Below, piece by piece: positions 8,513-17,453 of a DNA stretch of 64,000 nt. A model generated the notes under the pieces. That model made no database searches, was not told the origin of the DNA, and saw nothing but the letters and a program-made list of their open reading frames with translations. The stretch comes from Pseudarthrobacter sp. GA104 (GTDB lineage Bacteria; Actinomycetota; Actinomycetes; Actinomycetales; Micrococcaceae). The stretch covers positions 930,001 through 994,000 of the forward strand of contig NZ_WOWL01000001.1 of NCBI RefSeq assembly GCF_009741265.1. The letters are read 5' to 3'. Position 1 is the first letter of the stretch. Each line of letters starts with the position of its first letter. A program made the translations under genes and the position numbers.

Positions 8513-10242
8513 TCGAGGCTGATCGGCCCGATCGCGTCCAGCAGCTCGCCCGGACCCGGGTTGCCCGGCGCTGACGAGCCGCCCAGGTGGTTCACCACGC
8601 CCCACACGGCGTTAAGGCCGGTGGTCACGGCGCCTTCCGCCCAGCCGGCGGTGAAGGAGACGTCGTCGCCGGCCAGGAAGATCCCGCGCTGGGAGGCCGG
8701 CAGCGCGTCCTGCTTGAAGTGGGTGAACAGCCGCTGCTGGTACCGGTAATGGCCGGGCAGGTTTGCCTTGAAGGCGCCCATGAAGTTGGGGTCGGCCTCC
8801 CAGGACACCGTAATGGGCTGGCCCACGATGTGGCCGGCAATGTCCACGCCCGGGTAGATCTGCTCGAGCGAGTGCAGCATCAGTTCCACGCGTTCGTCAG
8901 CGTCCAGCGCCAGCCACTTCAGTGCGTCGTCGTTCCACGTGTAGGAGAGCAGGATGACGGCGGGCTTGTCCGGGCCGTTGTCCAACAGGTAGGTGGCGCG
9001 GTTGAGCCGGTCGGTCAGCGTCATGGACAGGACCTCGTTGCCGGTGTCCGGGTCGATGTCCTTCCAGAACGGCCGGTCCACCATGACGAACGTCTTGGAG
9101 GACTGCATGTAGTGCGAGCGTTCGATCGCTGTCCACAGTTCGGCGGGGAACAGCGCCTCCTCGGTGTGGATGCGCGTGGACAGCAGCCAGGACTGGCATG
9201 TGGCCACCACTGCGGGGTAGGTGGCTTCGCGGCCCCACCGTTCGCGGATCCGCAGGTTGCCGTCGGCGTCGCGGCTGATCCGGCCGACTGCGCCGCGGGG
9301 CGAACCGGAGTGCAGGGAGGCCAGGGACGTTCCTTCCGGCCAGTGCACCATGCCCGACGGCGCGTGCTGCCACAGTGCCTCGGGCAGCCTCTGCGCTCCG
9401 CCGCTGATGAGGCGGTGCTGGTCGTCCGCGTCGGTGTAGACCACGCGGAGGATCTCCAGGATGGAGTTCGGGAAGTCGGTGTCCCATCCGCCGGTGCCGA
9501 AACCCACCTGGCCGAAGGCCTCCCGGTGTGCGAAGCCCGCCTCCTTGAAGGACTCGCTGGCCGCAATGAAGCCGTAGAAGGTCTGTTCGTCCATCAGCGG
9601 CAGCAGGCCGTTCCAGAGTTCCTTGATCCGGGCCGTGTCGCGGGCTCGGATGGCTTCCTGCATCTCGACGAACTTGGCGCCGTCGTTGACGGCGGCCTTC
9701 CAGGCGTCCGCCACTTCCCTGAAGAACGGCGGCAGGTCGCCGGGCTTTTCCGCATAGTGCTTCTTGCCGGCCAGCTCAATCACGGTGCTGGACGTGGCCG
9801 GGGACAGCGGGTTGGGGAACTCCTGGGTGTCCAGCCCCAGCAGGTCCACGTAGTGGTAGAACGCCTTGCCGGATTCCGGGAACCGCATGCCGCCGAGGTC
9901 CGCCACCACTCCGGGCGCCGCGGGGAATGAGGCGGTGCGGAGGCGCCCGCCGATCTGGTCCGCTTCATAGACCACCGGCCGCAGTCCGAGCTTCATGAGC
10001 TCGTAGGCGGCGACCAGGCCGGACAGGCCCGCCCCGATGACGGCCACCTCGGTCCCCAGCAGTTCAGGTGGAACAGAGCCCAGTCCGTCCGGGTGGGCCA
10101 GGTAATGGTCGTAGCTGAACGGAAAGTCCGGGTTCAGCATGGTGATGGGGCCGGCGGCGGCGCCGTCTCCCGTAGGGCCGGCGGCCCGGGTGGCCGTGGT
10201 GCTGGACGGATCTGAGGCCGGCAGTTCGGTGGCGGTGGTCAT
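8509..10242 (-). CDS. davB: Lysine 2-monooxygenase (flavin amine oxidase family)
   Basis: A 577-residue FAD enzyme of the amine-oxidase family. The dinucleotide motif is VAVIGAGLSGLVAAYEL near residue 65, followed by VYEADQIGGRL. Long stretches agree with what I recall of Pseudomonas putida L-lysine 2-monooxygenase, for example GFGTGGWDTDFPNS, YMQSSKTFVMVDRPFWKD, SMTLTDRLNRATYL, ITVSWEADPNFMGAFK and the ending NPGPGELLDAIGPISLD. The known reaction is lysine plus O2 to 5-aminovaleramide plus CO2. The related tryptophan and phenylalanine monooxygenases are alternatives, but a permease of the cationic amino acid family upstream and a DavA-like amidase nearby support lysine. ATG 10242 overlaps the permease stop in an ATGA junction. 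Confidence 0.85.
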   Translation of the reverse strand: MTTATELPASDPSSTTATRAAGPTGDGAAAGPITMLNPDFPFSYDHYLAHPDGLGSVPPELLGTEVAVIGAGLSGLVAAYELMKLGLRPVVYEADQIGGRLRTASFPAAPGVVADLGGMRFPESGKAFYHYVDLLGLDTQEFPNPLSPATSSTVIELAGKKHYAEKPGDLPPFFREVADAWKAAVNDGAKFVEMQEAIRARDTARIKELWNGLLPLMDEQTFYGFIAASESFKEAGFAHREAFGQVGFGTGGWDTDFPNSILEILRVVYTDADDQHRLISGGAQRLPEALWQHAPSGMVHWPEGTSLASLHSGSPRGAVGRISRDADGNLRIRERWGREATYPAVVATCQSWLLSTRIHTEEALFPAELWTAIERSHYMQSSKTFVMVDRPFWKDIDPDTGNEVLSMTLTDRLNRATYLLDNGPDKPAVILLSYTWNDDALKWLALDADERVELMLHSLEQIYPGVDIAGHIVGQPITVSWEADPNFMGAFKANLPGHYRYQQRLFTHFKQDALPASQRGIFLAGDDVSFTAGWAEGAVTTGLNAVWGVVNHLGGSSAPGNPGPGELLDAIGPISLD

Positions 10243-11786
10243 GGAAGTTCTGCCTTTGACGGTTCGGGGGTGGGCTGTGGTGAAAGTTGCGGTCCGGCAA
10301 GTCCACGGTATTCCTCGTTGCTGAGGGCCGCCAGTCGCGAGTTCCGCCGGCCGTAGCCGAAGTAGGCGGCAGCGCCCACCAGCATCCAGAGGGCAAAGAC
10401 CACCCAGGTGTCTGCGCCGAGGTTGACCATCAGGTAGGCGCACATGGCGGCCCCGAGGATGGGCGTGAGCGGGAAGAGCGGCACGCGGAAGGTCCGCTCC
10501 AGCTCCGGCCGGGTACGGCGGAGGTAGACGACGGCGACGTTCACCAGTGCGAAGGCGAACAGGGTGCCGATGCTGGTGGCGTCCGCGAGCGCGCCGAGCG
10601 GCACAAGGCCGGCAGTGAGCGCGACGGCGATGCCCACCAGGAGCGTGCCGGCAACGGGGGTGCCGGTGCGGCGGGAAACGCGGCCGAAGATTTTCGGAAT
10701 GAGGCCGTCGCGGGCCATCGACAGCAGGATGCGCGTCTGCCCGTACAGCACGGTGAGGACGATGCTGGCAATGGCCAGGACGGCGCCCACCGCGAAGACC
10801 AGGGCAATCCATGGCTGGCCTGTGGTTTCCTCAAGGATCTTCACCAGGGCGGCCTCGGTCCCGTCGAACCAGCCCCACGGCCGGGCGCCGATGGCGGCAA
10901 CCGCAACCAGGACGTAGATGGTGGTGACGATCAGCATGGAGAGCATGATGGCGCGGGGCAGGTCGCGCTTGGGGTCGCGGGCTTCTTCGCCTGCGGTGGA
11001 GGCGGCATCGAACCCGATGTAGGAGAAGAACACCCGGGAGGCGGCGGCTGAGACGCCGGCTGCGCCCATCGGCAGCAGCGGCTCGAAGTTTCCGGCGTTG
11101 AACGCAGTGAAGGCTACGACGCAGAAGAACAGCAGGATGCCCACCTTCACCACCACGATGGACGTGTTGATCCAGGCGCTCTCCTTCGCGCCGCGGACCA
11201 GGAGGATCGTTGCGAGCACCACGATGACCATGGCCGGGACGTTGACCAGGCCGCCGTCCCCGGGCGGCTGGGACACCGCGTCCGGGAGGACGGAACCGAA
11301 CACCGCCAGCGCTTCATTCACATACTGCCCCGCGCCCACGGCGACTGCGGCGACGGACACCGCGTACTCCAGCACCAGGCACCAGCCGCAGATCCACGCC
11401 ATCCCCTCGCCCATGGTGGCGTAGGTATAGGAGTAGCTGGAGCCTGCCACCGGGACCATCCCTGCCATCTCGGCATACGAAACAGCGGACAGCAGCGCTG
11501 CCAGGCCGGCGATCGCGAAGGAAATCCAGATGGCGGGCCCGGCCAGCGGAACGGATTCGCCCAGGATCACCAGGATGCCGGTGCCAAGGGTTGCGCCCAC
11601 GGAGATCATGGTCAGCTGAAGCACCCCGAAACTGCGGACCAGGCGGGGGCCGCCGTCGTTGCTTGCCGCCTCGCTGACCATCTGGGCGATGGGTTTGCGG
11701 CGCAGCAGTTGCGCGGCCAGGGTCGGGCGGCCGCTTGTTCCGCTGCTGCCGGCCGGTGCGTGACCGGAGAGTGTAGGCACAGTCAT
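10239..11786 (-). CDS. APC-family amino acid permease (cationic amino acid transporter type), probable lysine importer
   Basis: A 515-residue transporter with about 12 membrane segments. The first helix carries the APC signature GATLGTGILVILG, and the later FFSYIGFDAASTAGEEARDPKRDLP is characteristic of the CAT/YfnA group that takes up basic amino acids. Start ATG 11786 (MTVPTLSGHAP) was chosen over longer frames because family similarity begins around residue 45 and the upstream part is shared with the divergent promoter region. Translation is coupled to davB through an ATGA overlap. The pair makes sense as uptake followed by oxidation of lysine. Divergent pucR is the likely regulator. Confidence 0.88.
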   Translation of the reverse strand: MTVPTLSGHAPAGSSGTSGRPTLAAQLLRRKPIAQMVSEAASNDGGPRLVRSFGVLQLTMISVGATLGTGILVILGESVPLAGPAIWISFAIAGLAALLSAVSYAEMAGMVPVAGSSYSYTYATMGEGMAWICGWCLVLEYAVSVAAVAVGAGQYVNEALAVFGSVLPDAVSQPPGDGGLVNVPAMVIVVLATILLVRGAKESAWINTSIVVVKVGILLFFCVVAFTAFNAGNFEPLLPMGAAGVSAAASRVFFSYIGFDAASTAGEEARDPKRDLPRAIMLSMLIVTTIYVLVAVAAIGARPWGWFDGTEAALVKILEETTGQPWIALVFAVGAVLAIASIVLTVLYGQTRILLSMARDGLIPKIFGRVSRRTGTPVAGTLLVGIAVALTAGLVPLGALADATSIGTLFAFALVNVAVVYLRRTRPELERTFRVPLFPLTPILGAAMCAYLMVNLGADTWVVFALWMLVGAAAYFGYGRRNSRLAALSNEEYRGLAGPQLSPQPTPEPSKAELP

Positions 11787-11845
11787 CGTTGACGTCCGTT
11801 CGTGTCGGTGAATGGTTGAACTGGTTTCCCCTCCCCCAGCGTAGG

Positions 11846-11865
11846 GTTGTGAGGAGCATCTCAAC
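11846..11865. promoter_or_regulatory. Candidate operator between permease-davB and pucR
   Basis: An imperfect inverted repeat, GTTGTGAGGAGCATCTCAAC, in the middle of the 109-base divergent intergenic region. It is the only symmetric element I see there, so it is a candidate PucR-type site. Confidence 0.3.
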
Positions 11866-11881
11866 GATGTGCAAAGTGACC

Positions 11882-11887
11882 TATAGT
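11882..11887 (+). promoter_or_regulatory. -10 element of pucR
   Basis: TATAGT eight bases before the ATG of the regulator gene, with no Shine-Dalgarno sequence. It is compatible with a leaderless transcript. Confidence 0.4.
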
Positions 11888-11895
11888 CTTCATTC

Positions 11896-13521
11896 ATGAG
11901 ACGCAATGCACCATCCGCCAGTGACCGCCCGGACCAGCTGGACGCCGTAACGCTGGAACGGTTCCTGGCAGCCCTGCCGCGCGAAGTGGTGGTGCTGAAC
12001 GACGCCGGCAACGGGCAGGCACCGCTGCGCTGGGTGGAACCCAGCGAACTGGAGGACCCCACGCCGTACCTGCTCGACGGCGAATTCGTCCTCACGGCCG
12101 GACTGCCCTTCCGTGAGGGCGGCGGCAGCGGCCCCGCGAGAGCGGATGAGTACGTCCGGCGGCTCGTGGCTGCCGGGGTTGCGGCCCTGGGCTTCGGCCT
12201 GGAGCCGTATTACGACGCCGTACCCGCCCACGTGGTGGCGGCCTGCCGGCAGCACGGGCTCACCCTCGTGGAGGTCCCGGCCACCGTTCCCTTCGCCGCC
12301 CTGGGCCTTGAGTTTTCCAAGCTCCTCGAATCCGGCAACGCGCAGGTGTTCCGCCAGTTGGCGGAGACCAACCGGCACCTCATGAGGGCGGTCCTTTCCG
12401 CCCGGCCGGAACACGAGCTGCTGGCGGCGCTGATCCAGCGTGTTCCCGTATGGGCCGTCCTTGTGGGCACGGACGGGAGGGTGCGCGCCCGGGCGGGGGC
12501 CGCCGTCGGGCTCTCCCAGCTGCAGCCGCTGCTCAAACGGCTCCTCAGCGGCAGCGGCCCCCGCGTGGAGACGGAAACACTGGAAACGTCCGAAGGATCT
12601 ACCTTGGTGTTCGGCCACCCGCTCCGGAGCACCAGGGACGCCACGCTCGGCAGCCTGGTGCTGGGCACGGGCAGGCCGCTCACCCCGGCGCAGAACAATG
12701 TGGTGTCCTCCGTGGTGGGCCTGCTGGAGTTGCTCGTGCGGCAGCGGACCAGCGGCTCCCTGGCCCCCAGCCAGCTGGCCACAGCCCTGCTCCTCCACCC
12801 GGAGAGCCTGACCGACGGCAACAGCCGCGGGCTGGGCAGCCTTCAGGACTTGCTGGCCCAAAGCGTCTCGGGAACCAGGCAAGGCCAGGTCCGGGTGGTC
12901 CAGGGGGTCCGGGCACAGGCCGCTGCCGCCCCTGCAGCCGACGGGCCGGTGCGGGAGCTGCTCCAATGGCGCAGGCTGTTCGACACCAAAATGGTGGAGC
13001 TCACCGATTATGGGTTCACGGCCGTGACGAGGCTCAAAGTTGACGAGCCACTGCTGTCCGAGGTGGAACAGCTGGGCTGGCGGCTGGTGGTGGGTGAACC
13101 CACGGGGCTGCCAGGCCTCGCCGACGCGTACCGGAGGGCCAGCGCCCTGCGCCCGCGCGTGGCGGCGGCAGGAAGGAGCCTCAGGGAAGAGGAGCTGACG
13201 TGGTCCGTTACCGGCCTGCTGGGCAGCGATGCGGGCGCCCTGCTGGCCGCGCGCATTCTCGCGCCCGTCCTGGAGCTCGACGCCGAACGCCGGGCCTCGC
13301 AGCTACGGCTCCTTCGGTCCTGGCTGGCCGCCCACGGAAGCTGGGACGCCACCGCCAAGGACCTTGGGCTGCACCGGAACAGCGTGCGCCGCCAGATCAA
13401 TGCCGTGGCGGAGCTGCTGGGCATGGATCTGGGGCAGGCCCAGGCCAGGGCCGAGCTGTGGATCGCGCTGCAGTATGCGGAGGACGCTGCACCGGACGGC
13501 CAGGTGCGGGACAGCGCGTAG
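11896..13521 (+). CDS. PucR-type transcriptional regulator, probable regulator of lysine catabolism
   Basis: A 541-residue regulator. The N-terminal part (about residues 18-135; LEDPTPYLLDGEFVLTAGLPF, then VAACRQHGLTLVEVP) matches the PucR N-terminal domain. The C-terminal 60 residues (LRLLRSWLAAHGSWDATAKDLG, then LHRNSVRRQINAVAELLGMD) are the PucR helix-turn-helix. The middle region looks like the weak GGDEF-related domain of this family. PucR-type proteins respond to small metabolites and control nitrogen-compound use. It is divergent from permease-davB and convergent with davA, so it probably controls both flanks. Start is ATG 11896 behind a TATAGT box. Confidence 0.87.
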   Translation: MRRNAPSASDRPDQLDAVTLERFLAALPREVVVLNDAGNGQAPLRWVEPSELEDPTPYLLDGEFVLTAGLPFREGGGSGPARADEYVRRLVAAGVAALGFGLEPYYDAVPAHVVAACRQHGLTLVEVPATVPFAALGLEFSKLLESGNAQVFRQLAETNRHLMRAVLSARPEHELLAALIQRVPVWAVLVGTDGRVRARAGAAVGLSQLQPLLKRLLSGSGPRVETETLETSEGSTLVFGHPLRSTRDATLGSLVLGTGRPLTPAQNNVVSSVVGLLELLVRQRTSGSLAPSQLATALLLHPESLTDGNSRGLGSLQDLLAQSVSGTRQGQVRVVQGVRAQAAAAPAADGPVRELLQWRRLFDTKMVELTDYGFTAVTRLKVDEPLLSEVEQLGWRLVVGEPTGLPGLADAYRRASALRPRVAAAGRSLREEELTWSVTGLLGSDAGALLAARILAPVLELDAERRASQLRLLRSWLAAHGSWDATAKDLGLHRNSVRRQINAVAELLGMDLGQAQARAELWIALQYAEDAAPDGQVRDSA

Positions 13522-13534
13522 CTGTGGGCCCGGT

Positions 13535-14344
13535 TCAGAGGCCCCAGGACCGGTAGACGTCCGGGCGGCGCTCATCCAGGTACGGAACGGCCCGGCGCTC
13601 ACGGGCGGCGGCGCCAGGATCCACCTCGGCATAAAGAAGCTGCGGCTCCCCGCCTGCCTCCGCCAGCAGCCCGCCGTCGGGCCCTGCAACAACGCTGCCG
13701 CCGAGGAACCTGCACCCGTCCTCCTCCCCGGAGTGGTTGGCGTAGGCGATGGTCAGCTGGCTCTCGAGTGCCCGCGCACGGAGCAGGACCTGCGGGACGT
13801 CGTCGAAGCCGTGCGCCAGCGCGGTGGGGACCAGCAGCAGCTCCGCCCCGCCCACGGCCGCGGCCCGCACGGACTCCGGAAATTCGACGTCGTAGCAGAT
13901 CACCATCGAGGTGGGTATCCCGTTGAAATCCACCACACCGGGCCGTTCCCCGGCGGGGCTGAAGGCCGCCCGCTCGTCGGGGCCGAACAGGTGCACCTTG
14001 CCATAGCTGAGCAGGTTCTTGCCCCTTGCGTCCACAAGGGTGGCGCTGATCTGCCAGTCCCCCTGCCCGGAGAGGCGGGGAAGGCTGTAGACCAGTGCGA
14101 TGCCGTTGTCGCGTGCGATCCCGGCCAGCCGCTCCTGGAGCGCCGGCAGGAGGGAAGGCTCCAGTTCCGTGCGCACCCGGCGCGGGGCATAGCCCACGGG
14201 GAAGAGCTCAGGGGTGACCAGGACTGCCGCCCCACGGGCAGCCGCATCCCGGGCAGCAGCGGTGATAGTGCGGCAGTTGGCCTCAATGTCGAGGACCGCG
14301 GAGTTAGCCTGCAGAACTGCCAGCAGCACTGGCCCACCTTCCAT
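13535..14344 (-). CDS. davA: 5-aminovaleramidase (carbon-nitrogen hydrolase)
   Basis: A 269-residue nitrilase-superfamily amidase. The catalytic triad is visible: Glu in VLVTPELFPVGY, Lys in LLSYGKVHLFGPDE, and Cys in SMVICYDVEFPESVR, with the supporting Glu in RARALESQ. In the known pathway DavA releases ammonia from 5-aminovaleramide, the product of DavB, to give 5-aminovalerate. Length, the VHLFGPDER loop and the VPYLDERRPDVYR ending fit DavA. Specificity is inferred from the davB context; other small aliphatic amides are possible. It points towards pucR (13-base gap, convergent), so it has its own promoter in the region shared with the divergent ROK gene. Confidence 0.78.
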   Translation of the reverse strand: MEGGPVLLAVLQANSAVLDIEANCRTITAAARDAAARGAAVLVTPELFPVGYAPRRVRTELEPSLLPALQERLAGIARDNGIALVYSLPRLSGQGDWQISATLVDARGKNLLSYGKVHLFGPDERAAFSPAGERPGVVDFNGIPTSMVICYDVEFPESVRAAAVGGAELLLVPTALAHGFDDVPQVLLRARALESQLTIAYANHSGEEDGCRFLGGSVVAGPDGGLLAEAGGEPQLLYAEVDPGAAARERRAVPYLDERRPDVYRSWGL

Positions 14345-14480
14345 ATCCGGGGCCCCCGGGTGGGGCCCTCTGTCCAGAGTAGCGAGGCCTCAGCCGCGCC
14401 CCCAGGACTGTTTGCACCCTCCCACACCCGTCCGAGGGCGGATTGACTTACCCGTCCACAAAAGGATCAAACCCATCCGA

Positions 14481-14522
14481 TGCGTTAACTTCTTGACTAC
14501 AAGACTGGGGATAGGGCAATCT
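14481..14522 (+). promoter_or_regulatory. Promoter and putative operator of the ROK gene
   Basis: A 22-base box (14481-14502) of form TGCGTTAA-N3-CTTGAC-N-ACAA contains a -35 hexamer TTGACT (14493-14498). A -10 hexamer CAATCT (14517-14522) follows after 18 bases, then seven bases to the ATG. The same box recurs upstream of mmsA with 18 of 22 bases identical, so the ROK protein probably regulates both. Confidence 0.55.
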
Positions 14523-14529
14523 TCTTAGC

Positions 14530-15720
14530 ATGTCCGCAATCCCGCGCTCAACGAGGAGCAAGCCCAAGAATCCCGGCTCCCAATCCGCCCTGCGGCAGCT
14601 GAACCAACAACGGATCATTGAAACGCTGATGGTCGGCCCCGCCACGCAGGCCGAACTTGCCCGGCAGACAGGCCTCTCCACGGCGACGGTTTCCAACATC
14701 GTCAAGATCATGCTGGATTCCGGCCTGGCATCGGCGGAACCTACCACCAGTTCCGGCCGCCGCGCACTGAACGTCCGGCTGAATAGCAACGGTGCCGTGG
14801 CCGTAGGCATCGACTTCGGGCGACGGCACCTCCGCGTGGTCCTGGCCTCGCTCAGTTACCACGTGATCGCGGAGGAATCCGTGATGCTTCCCCTTGGCCA
14901 CCAGGCCGAAGAAGGGGTCCAGGCGGCAATGGCCCTGTTGGAGAAACTGCTGCGGGAAAGCGGTGTCGAACGCACCGCCGTGGTGGGTGCCGGCGTCGGA
15001 ATTCCCGGTCCCATCGACCGGCGCACCGGGACGGTGGCGCAGGGGGCCATCCTGCCGGAATGGGTGGGCATCAACATCCTCCAATACCTTGAAGAAACGC
15101 TAAAAATCCCGGTTTTTGTTGACAACGACGCCAATCTGGGCGCCTGGTCAGAGGTGACCTGGGGGCACCATTCGGGGGTCAGTAACCTGCTCTTCCTCAA
15201 GATCGGATCCGGCATCGGTGCCGGACTTATCCTCAACGGCGCCCCCTACTACGGGAACGTGGGAATCACCGGCGAAATTGGCCACGCCACCATCCACGAA
15301 CAGGGATTGGTGTGCCGCTGCGGCAACCGCGGATGCCTGGAGACCATCGCCTCCACCACCACCATGATCGAACTCCTCAGCCGCGGCGAAGACCGGCCGC
15401 TGACGCCCGCGGACATCGTGCGCAAGGCCCTGGCACGGGACTCCGCCACGCTCCGGGTGATCGACGATGCAGGCCTCGCCGTAGGCCGCGCCCTGGGCAA
15501 CGTGGCCAACCTGATCAACCCGGAAGTGATAGTGGTGGGAGGCCCGCTGGCAGGCCTCGGCGACATTCTCCTGGACCCGATCAGGCGGGGTCTCATCAGG
15601 CACGCGGTGCCTGTCATCGGCGAGACCACAACCCTTGCCATGTCCTCCCTGGGGGACCGGGCGGAAGCGCTCGGGGCGGCCGCCCTGGTGTTCCAGCATG
15701 CCGGAATCCGCAAGACGTAG
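14530..15720 (+). CDS. ROK-family transcriptional repressor
   Basis: A 396-residue ROK repressor. The N-terminal winged helix (about residues 20-75; TQAELARQTGLSTATVSNIVK) is followed by a sugar-kinase-like fold with the ATP/phosphate stretch GIDFGRRHLRVVLA, the glucose-site segment GIPGPIDRRTGT and VFVDNDANLGAWSE, and the zinc motif CRCGNRGCLE. Such proteins bind sugars and release operators. It directly precedes the monosaccharide importer operon on the same strand, and a repeated promoter box links the two. The proposed role is sugar-responsive repression of itself and of mmsA-mmsB-chvE. The transcript is probably leaderless. Confidence 0.92.
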   Translation: MSAIPRSTRSKPKNPGSQSALRQLNQQRIIETLMVGPATQAELARQTGLSTATVSNIVKIMLDSGLASAEPTTSSGRRALNVRLNSNGAVAVGIDFGRRHLRVVLASLSYHVIAEESVMLPLGHQAEEGVQAAMALLEKLLRESGVERTAVVGAGVGIPGPIDRRTGTVAQGAILPEWVGINILQYLEETLKIPVFVDNDANLGAWSEVTWGHHSGVSNLLFLKIGSGIGAGLILNGAPYYGNVGITGEIGHATIHEQGLVCRCGNRGCLETIASTTTMIELLSRGEDRPLTPADIVRKALARDSATLRVIDDAGLAVGRALGNVANLINPEVIVVGGPLAGLGDILLDPIRRGLIRHAVPVIGETTTLAMSSLGDRAEALGAAALVFQHAGIRKT

Positions 15721-15741
15721 ACCGTTTCGTTATGCCCGGTT

Positions 15742-15792
15742 TGCGTTAAAGACTTGACGACAACAGCAGTGATCCAGTTTACTTTTGGATCA
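15742..15792 (+). promoter_or_regulatory. Promoter and operator of the sugar importer operon
   Basis: This region repeats the box seen before the ROK gene (15742-15763), with -35 TTGACG (15754-15759), an 18-base spacer and -10 TTTACT (15778-15783). The -10 sits inside a perfect inverted repeat, TGATCCA-N9-TGGATCA (15770-15776 and 15786-15792), a good position for repression. Confidence 0.55.
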
Positions 15793-15851
15793 GACGGCCC
15801 TGCGCTTTGCCGGCCGGACAAAGAAGTCATTGCATTGGAGGGTTAGGGTTC

Positions 15852-17408
15852 ATGACGTCCCAGACCACGCAAACGGAACCGATCATCCTTGAGATGCGGT
15901 CCATCACCAAGGAATTCCCCGGCGTTAAAGCGTTGGACAACGTGAGCCTGCGCGTGAAGGCCGGGGAAATCCACGCCATCTGCGGCGAAAACGGCGCCGG
16001 CAAATCCACCCTGATGAAGGTCCTCTCCGGCGTCTACCCGTACGGCAGCTACGACGGCGACATCGTCTACCAGGGCCAGGTGCAGCAGTTCCGGGACATC
16101 CGGGCCAGCGAACATGCCGGCATCGTGATCATCCACCAGGAACTCGCGCTGATCCCGGAACTGTCCATTATGGAGAACATCTTCCTGGGCAACGAGCCCA
16201 CCAAGCGCGGCGTCATCGACTGGGCAGAAGCGCGGCTTCGTTCCCTTGACCTGCTGGCCCGCGTGGGCCTGCGGGAGGACCCGGAAACGCCCATCAAGGA
16301 AATCGGCGTAGGCAAGCAGCAGCTGGTGGAAATCGCCAAGGCCCTGAACAAGTCCGTGAAGATCCTCATCCTGGACGAGCCCACGGCCGCTTTGAACGAG
16401 TCTGATTCCCAGCACCTGCTGGACCTGATGCTGGGCCTGAAAGCCAAGGGCATCACCAGCATCATCATTTCCCACAAGCTCAACGAGATCGAGCAGATCG
16501 CCGATGAGATCACCATCATCCGTGACGGCAAGTCCATCGAAACGCTGAACGTGAAGGCCGACGGCGTGGACGAGGACCGCATCATCAAGGGCATGGTGGG
16601 CCGCGCGCTCGAATCCCGGTTCCCGGACCACACGCCCAAAATCGGCGACGTGTTCTTCGAGGTCAAGGACTGGACCGTTGCACATCCCAATGTGCAGGAC
16701 CGGCTGGTCTGCAAGAACTCAAGCTTCTTCGTCCGCCGCGGCGAGATCGTGGGGTTCGCCGGCCTGATGGGCGCGGGCCGCACCGAACTCGCCCGCTCCG
16801 TTTTCGGCCGTTCCTACGGCCGCTTCATCAGCGGCCACATCTACAAGGACGGAAAGGAAATCACCCTTAAGTCCGTCCGGCAGGCCATCGATGCCGGGCT
16901 GGGCTACGTCACCGAAGACCGCAAGTCGCTGGGACTGAACCTGCTGGACGACATCAAGACCACCACCGTGTCGGCCAACCTTCGCAAGATCAGCCGTAAT
17001 TTCGTAGTGGACCCGAACCAGGAATTCACCGTGGCGGAGCAGTACCGCAAGTCGCTGCGCACCAAGACTCCGTCGGTGGAGGAAGGAGTCGCGAAACTTT
17101 CCGGCGGCAACCAGCAGAAGGTGGTCCTCGCCAAGTGGATGTTCACCGACCCCGACCTCCTGATCCTGGACGAACCCACCCGCGGCATCGACGTTGGCGC
17201 CAAGTACGAGATCTACGGCATCATCCAGCAACTGGCCAACCAGGGCAAGGGAGTCATCGTGATCTCCTCGGAACTCCCGGAACTCCTTGGCCTGTCAGAC
17301 CGCATCTACACCATTTTCGAAGGCGCCATCACAGGTGTCCTGAACAAAGACGAGGCCAGCCAGGAAAGCCTGATGAAACTGATGACCTCCGCCCGTAAAG
17401 CCGCCTGA
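15852..17408 (+). CDS. mmsA: Multiple-monosaccharide ABC importer, ATP-binding subunit
   Basis: A 518-residue double ATPase of the RbsA/XylG/GguA type. The first half has Walker [10 protein letters not shown] and Walker [12 protein letters not shown], with [15 protein letters not shown] as signature. The second half has the degenerate P-loop region [11 protein letters not shown], the signature [14 protein letters not shown] and [20 protein letters not shown]. The wording of the N-terminal half, [10 protein letters not shown] and then [11 protein letters not shown], fits the GguA/MmsA group that serves several pentoses and hexoses. ATG 15852 was chosen for its GGAGG about ten bases upstream. 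The operon order ATPase, permease, binding protein is typical of GguAB-ChvE systems, though there the binding protein often comes first. Confidence 0.92.
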   Translation: MTSQTTQTEPIILEMRSITKEFPGVKALDNVSLRVKAGEIHAICGENGAGKSTLMKVLSGVYPYGSYDGDIVYQGQVQQFRDIRASEHAGIVIIHQELALIPELSIMENIFLGNEPTKRGVIDWAEARLRSLDLLARVGLREDPETPIKEIGVGKQQLVEIAKALNKSVKILILDEPTAALNESDSQHLLDLMLGLKAKGITSIIISHKLNEIEQIADEITIIRDGKSIETLNVKADGVDEDRIIKGMVGRALESRFPDHTPKIGDVFFEVKDWTVAHPNVQDRLVCKNSSFFVRRGEIVGFAGLMGAGRTELARSVFGRSYGRFISGHIYKDGKEITLKSVRQAIDAGLGYVTEDRKSLGLNLLDDIKTTTVSANLRKISRNFVVDPNQEFTVAEQYRKSLRTKTPSVEEGVAKLSGGNQQKVVLAKWMFTDPDLLILDEPTRGIDVGAKYEIYGIIQQLANQGKGVIVISSELPELLGLSDRIYTIFEGAITGVLNKDEASQESLMKLMTSARKAA

Positions 17409-17453
17409 TCCCCTGGATCATCCCAGAACCTTCCGGACACAAGGACTGACACC

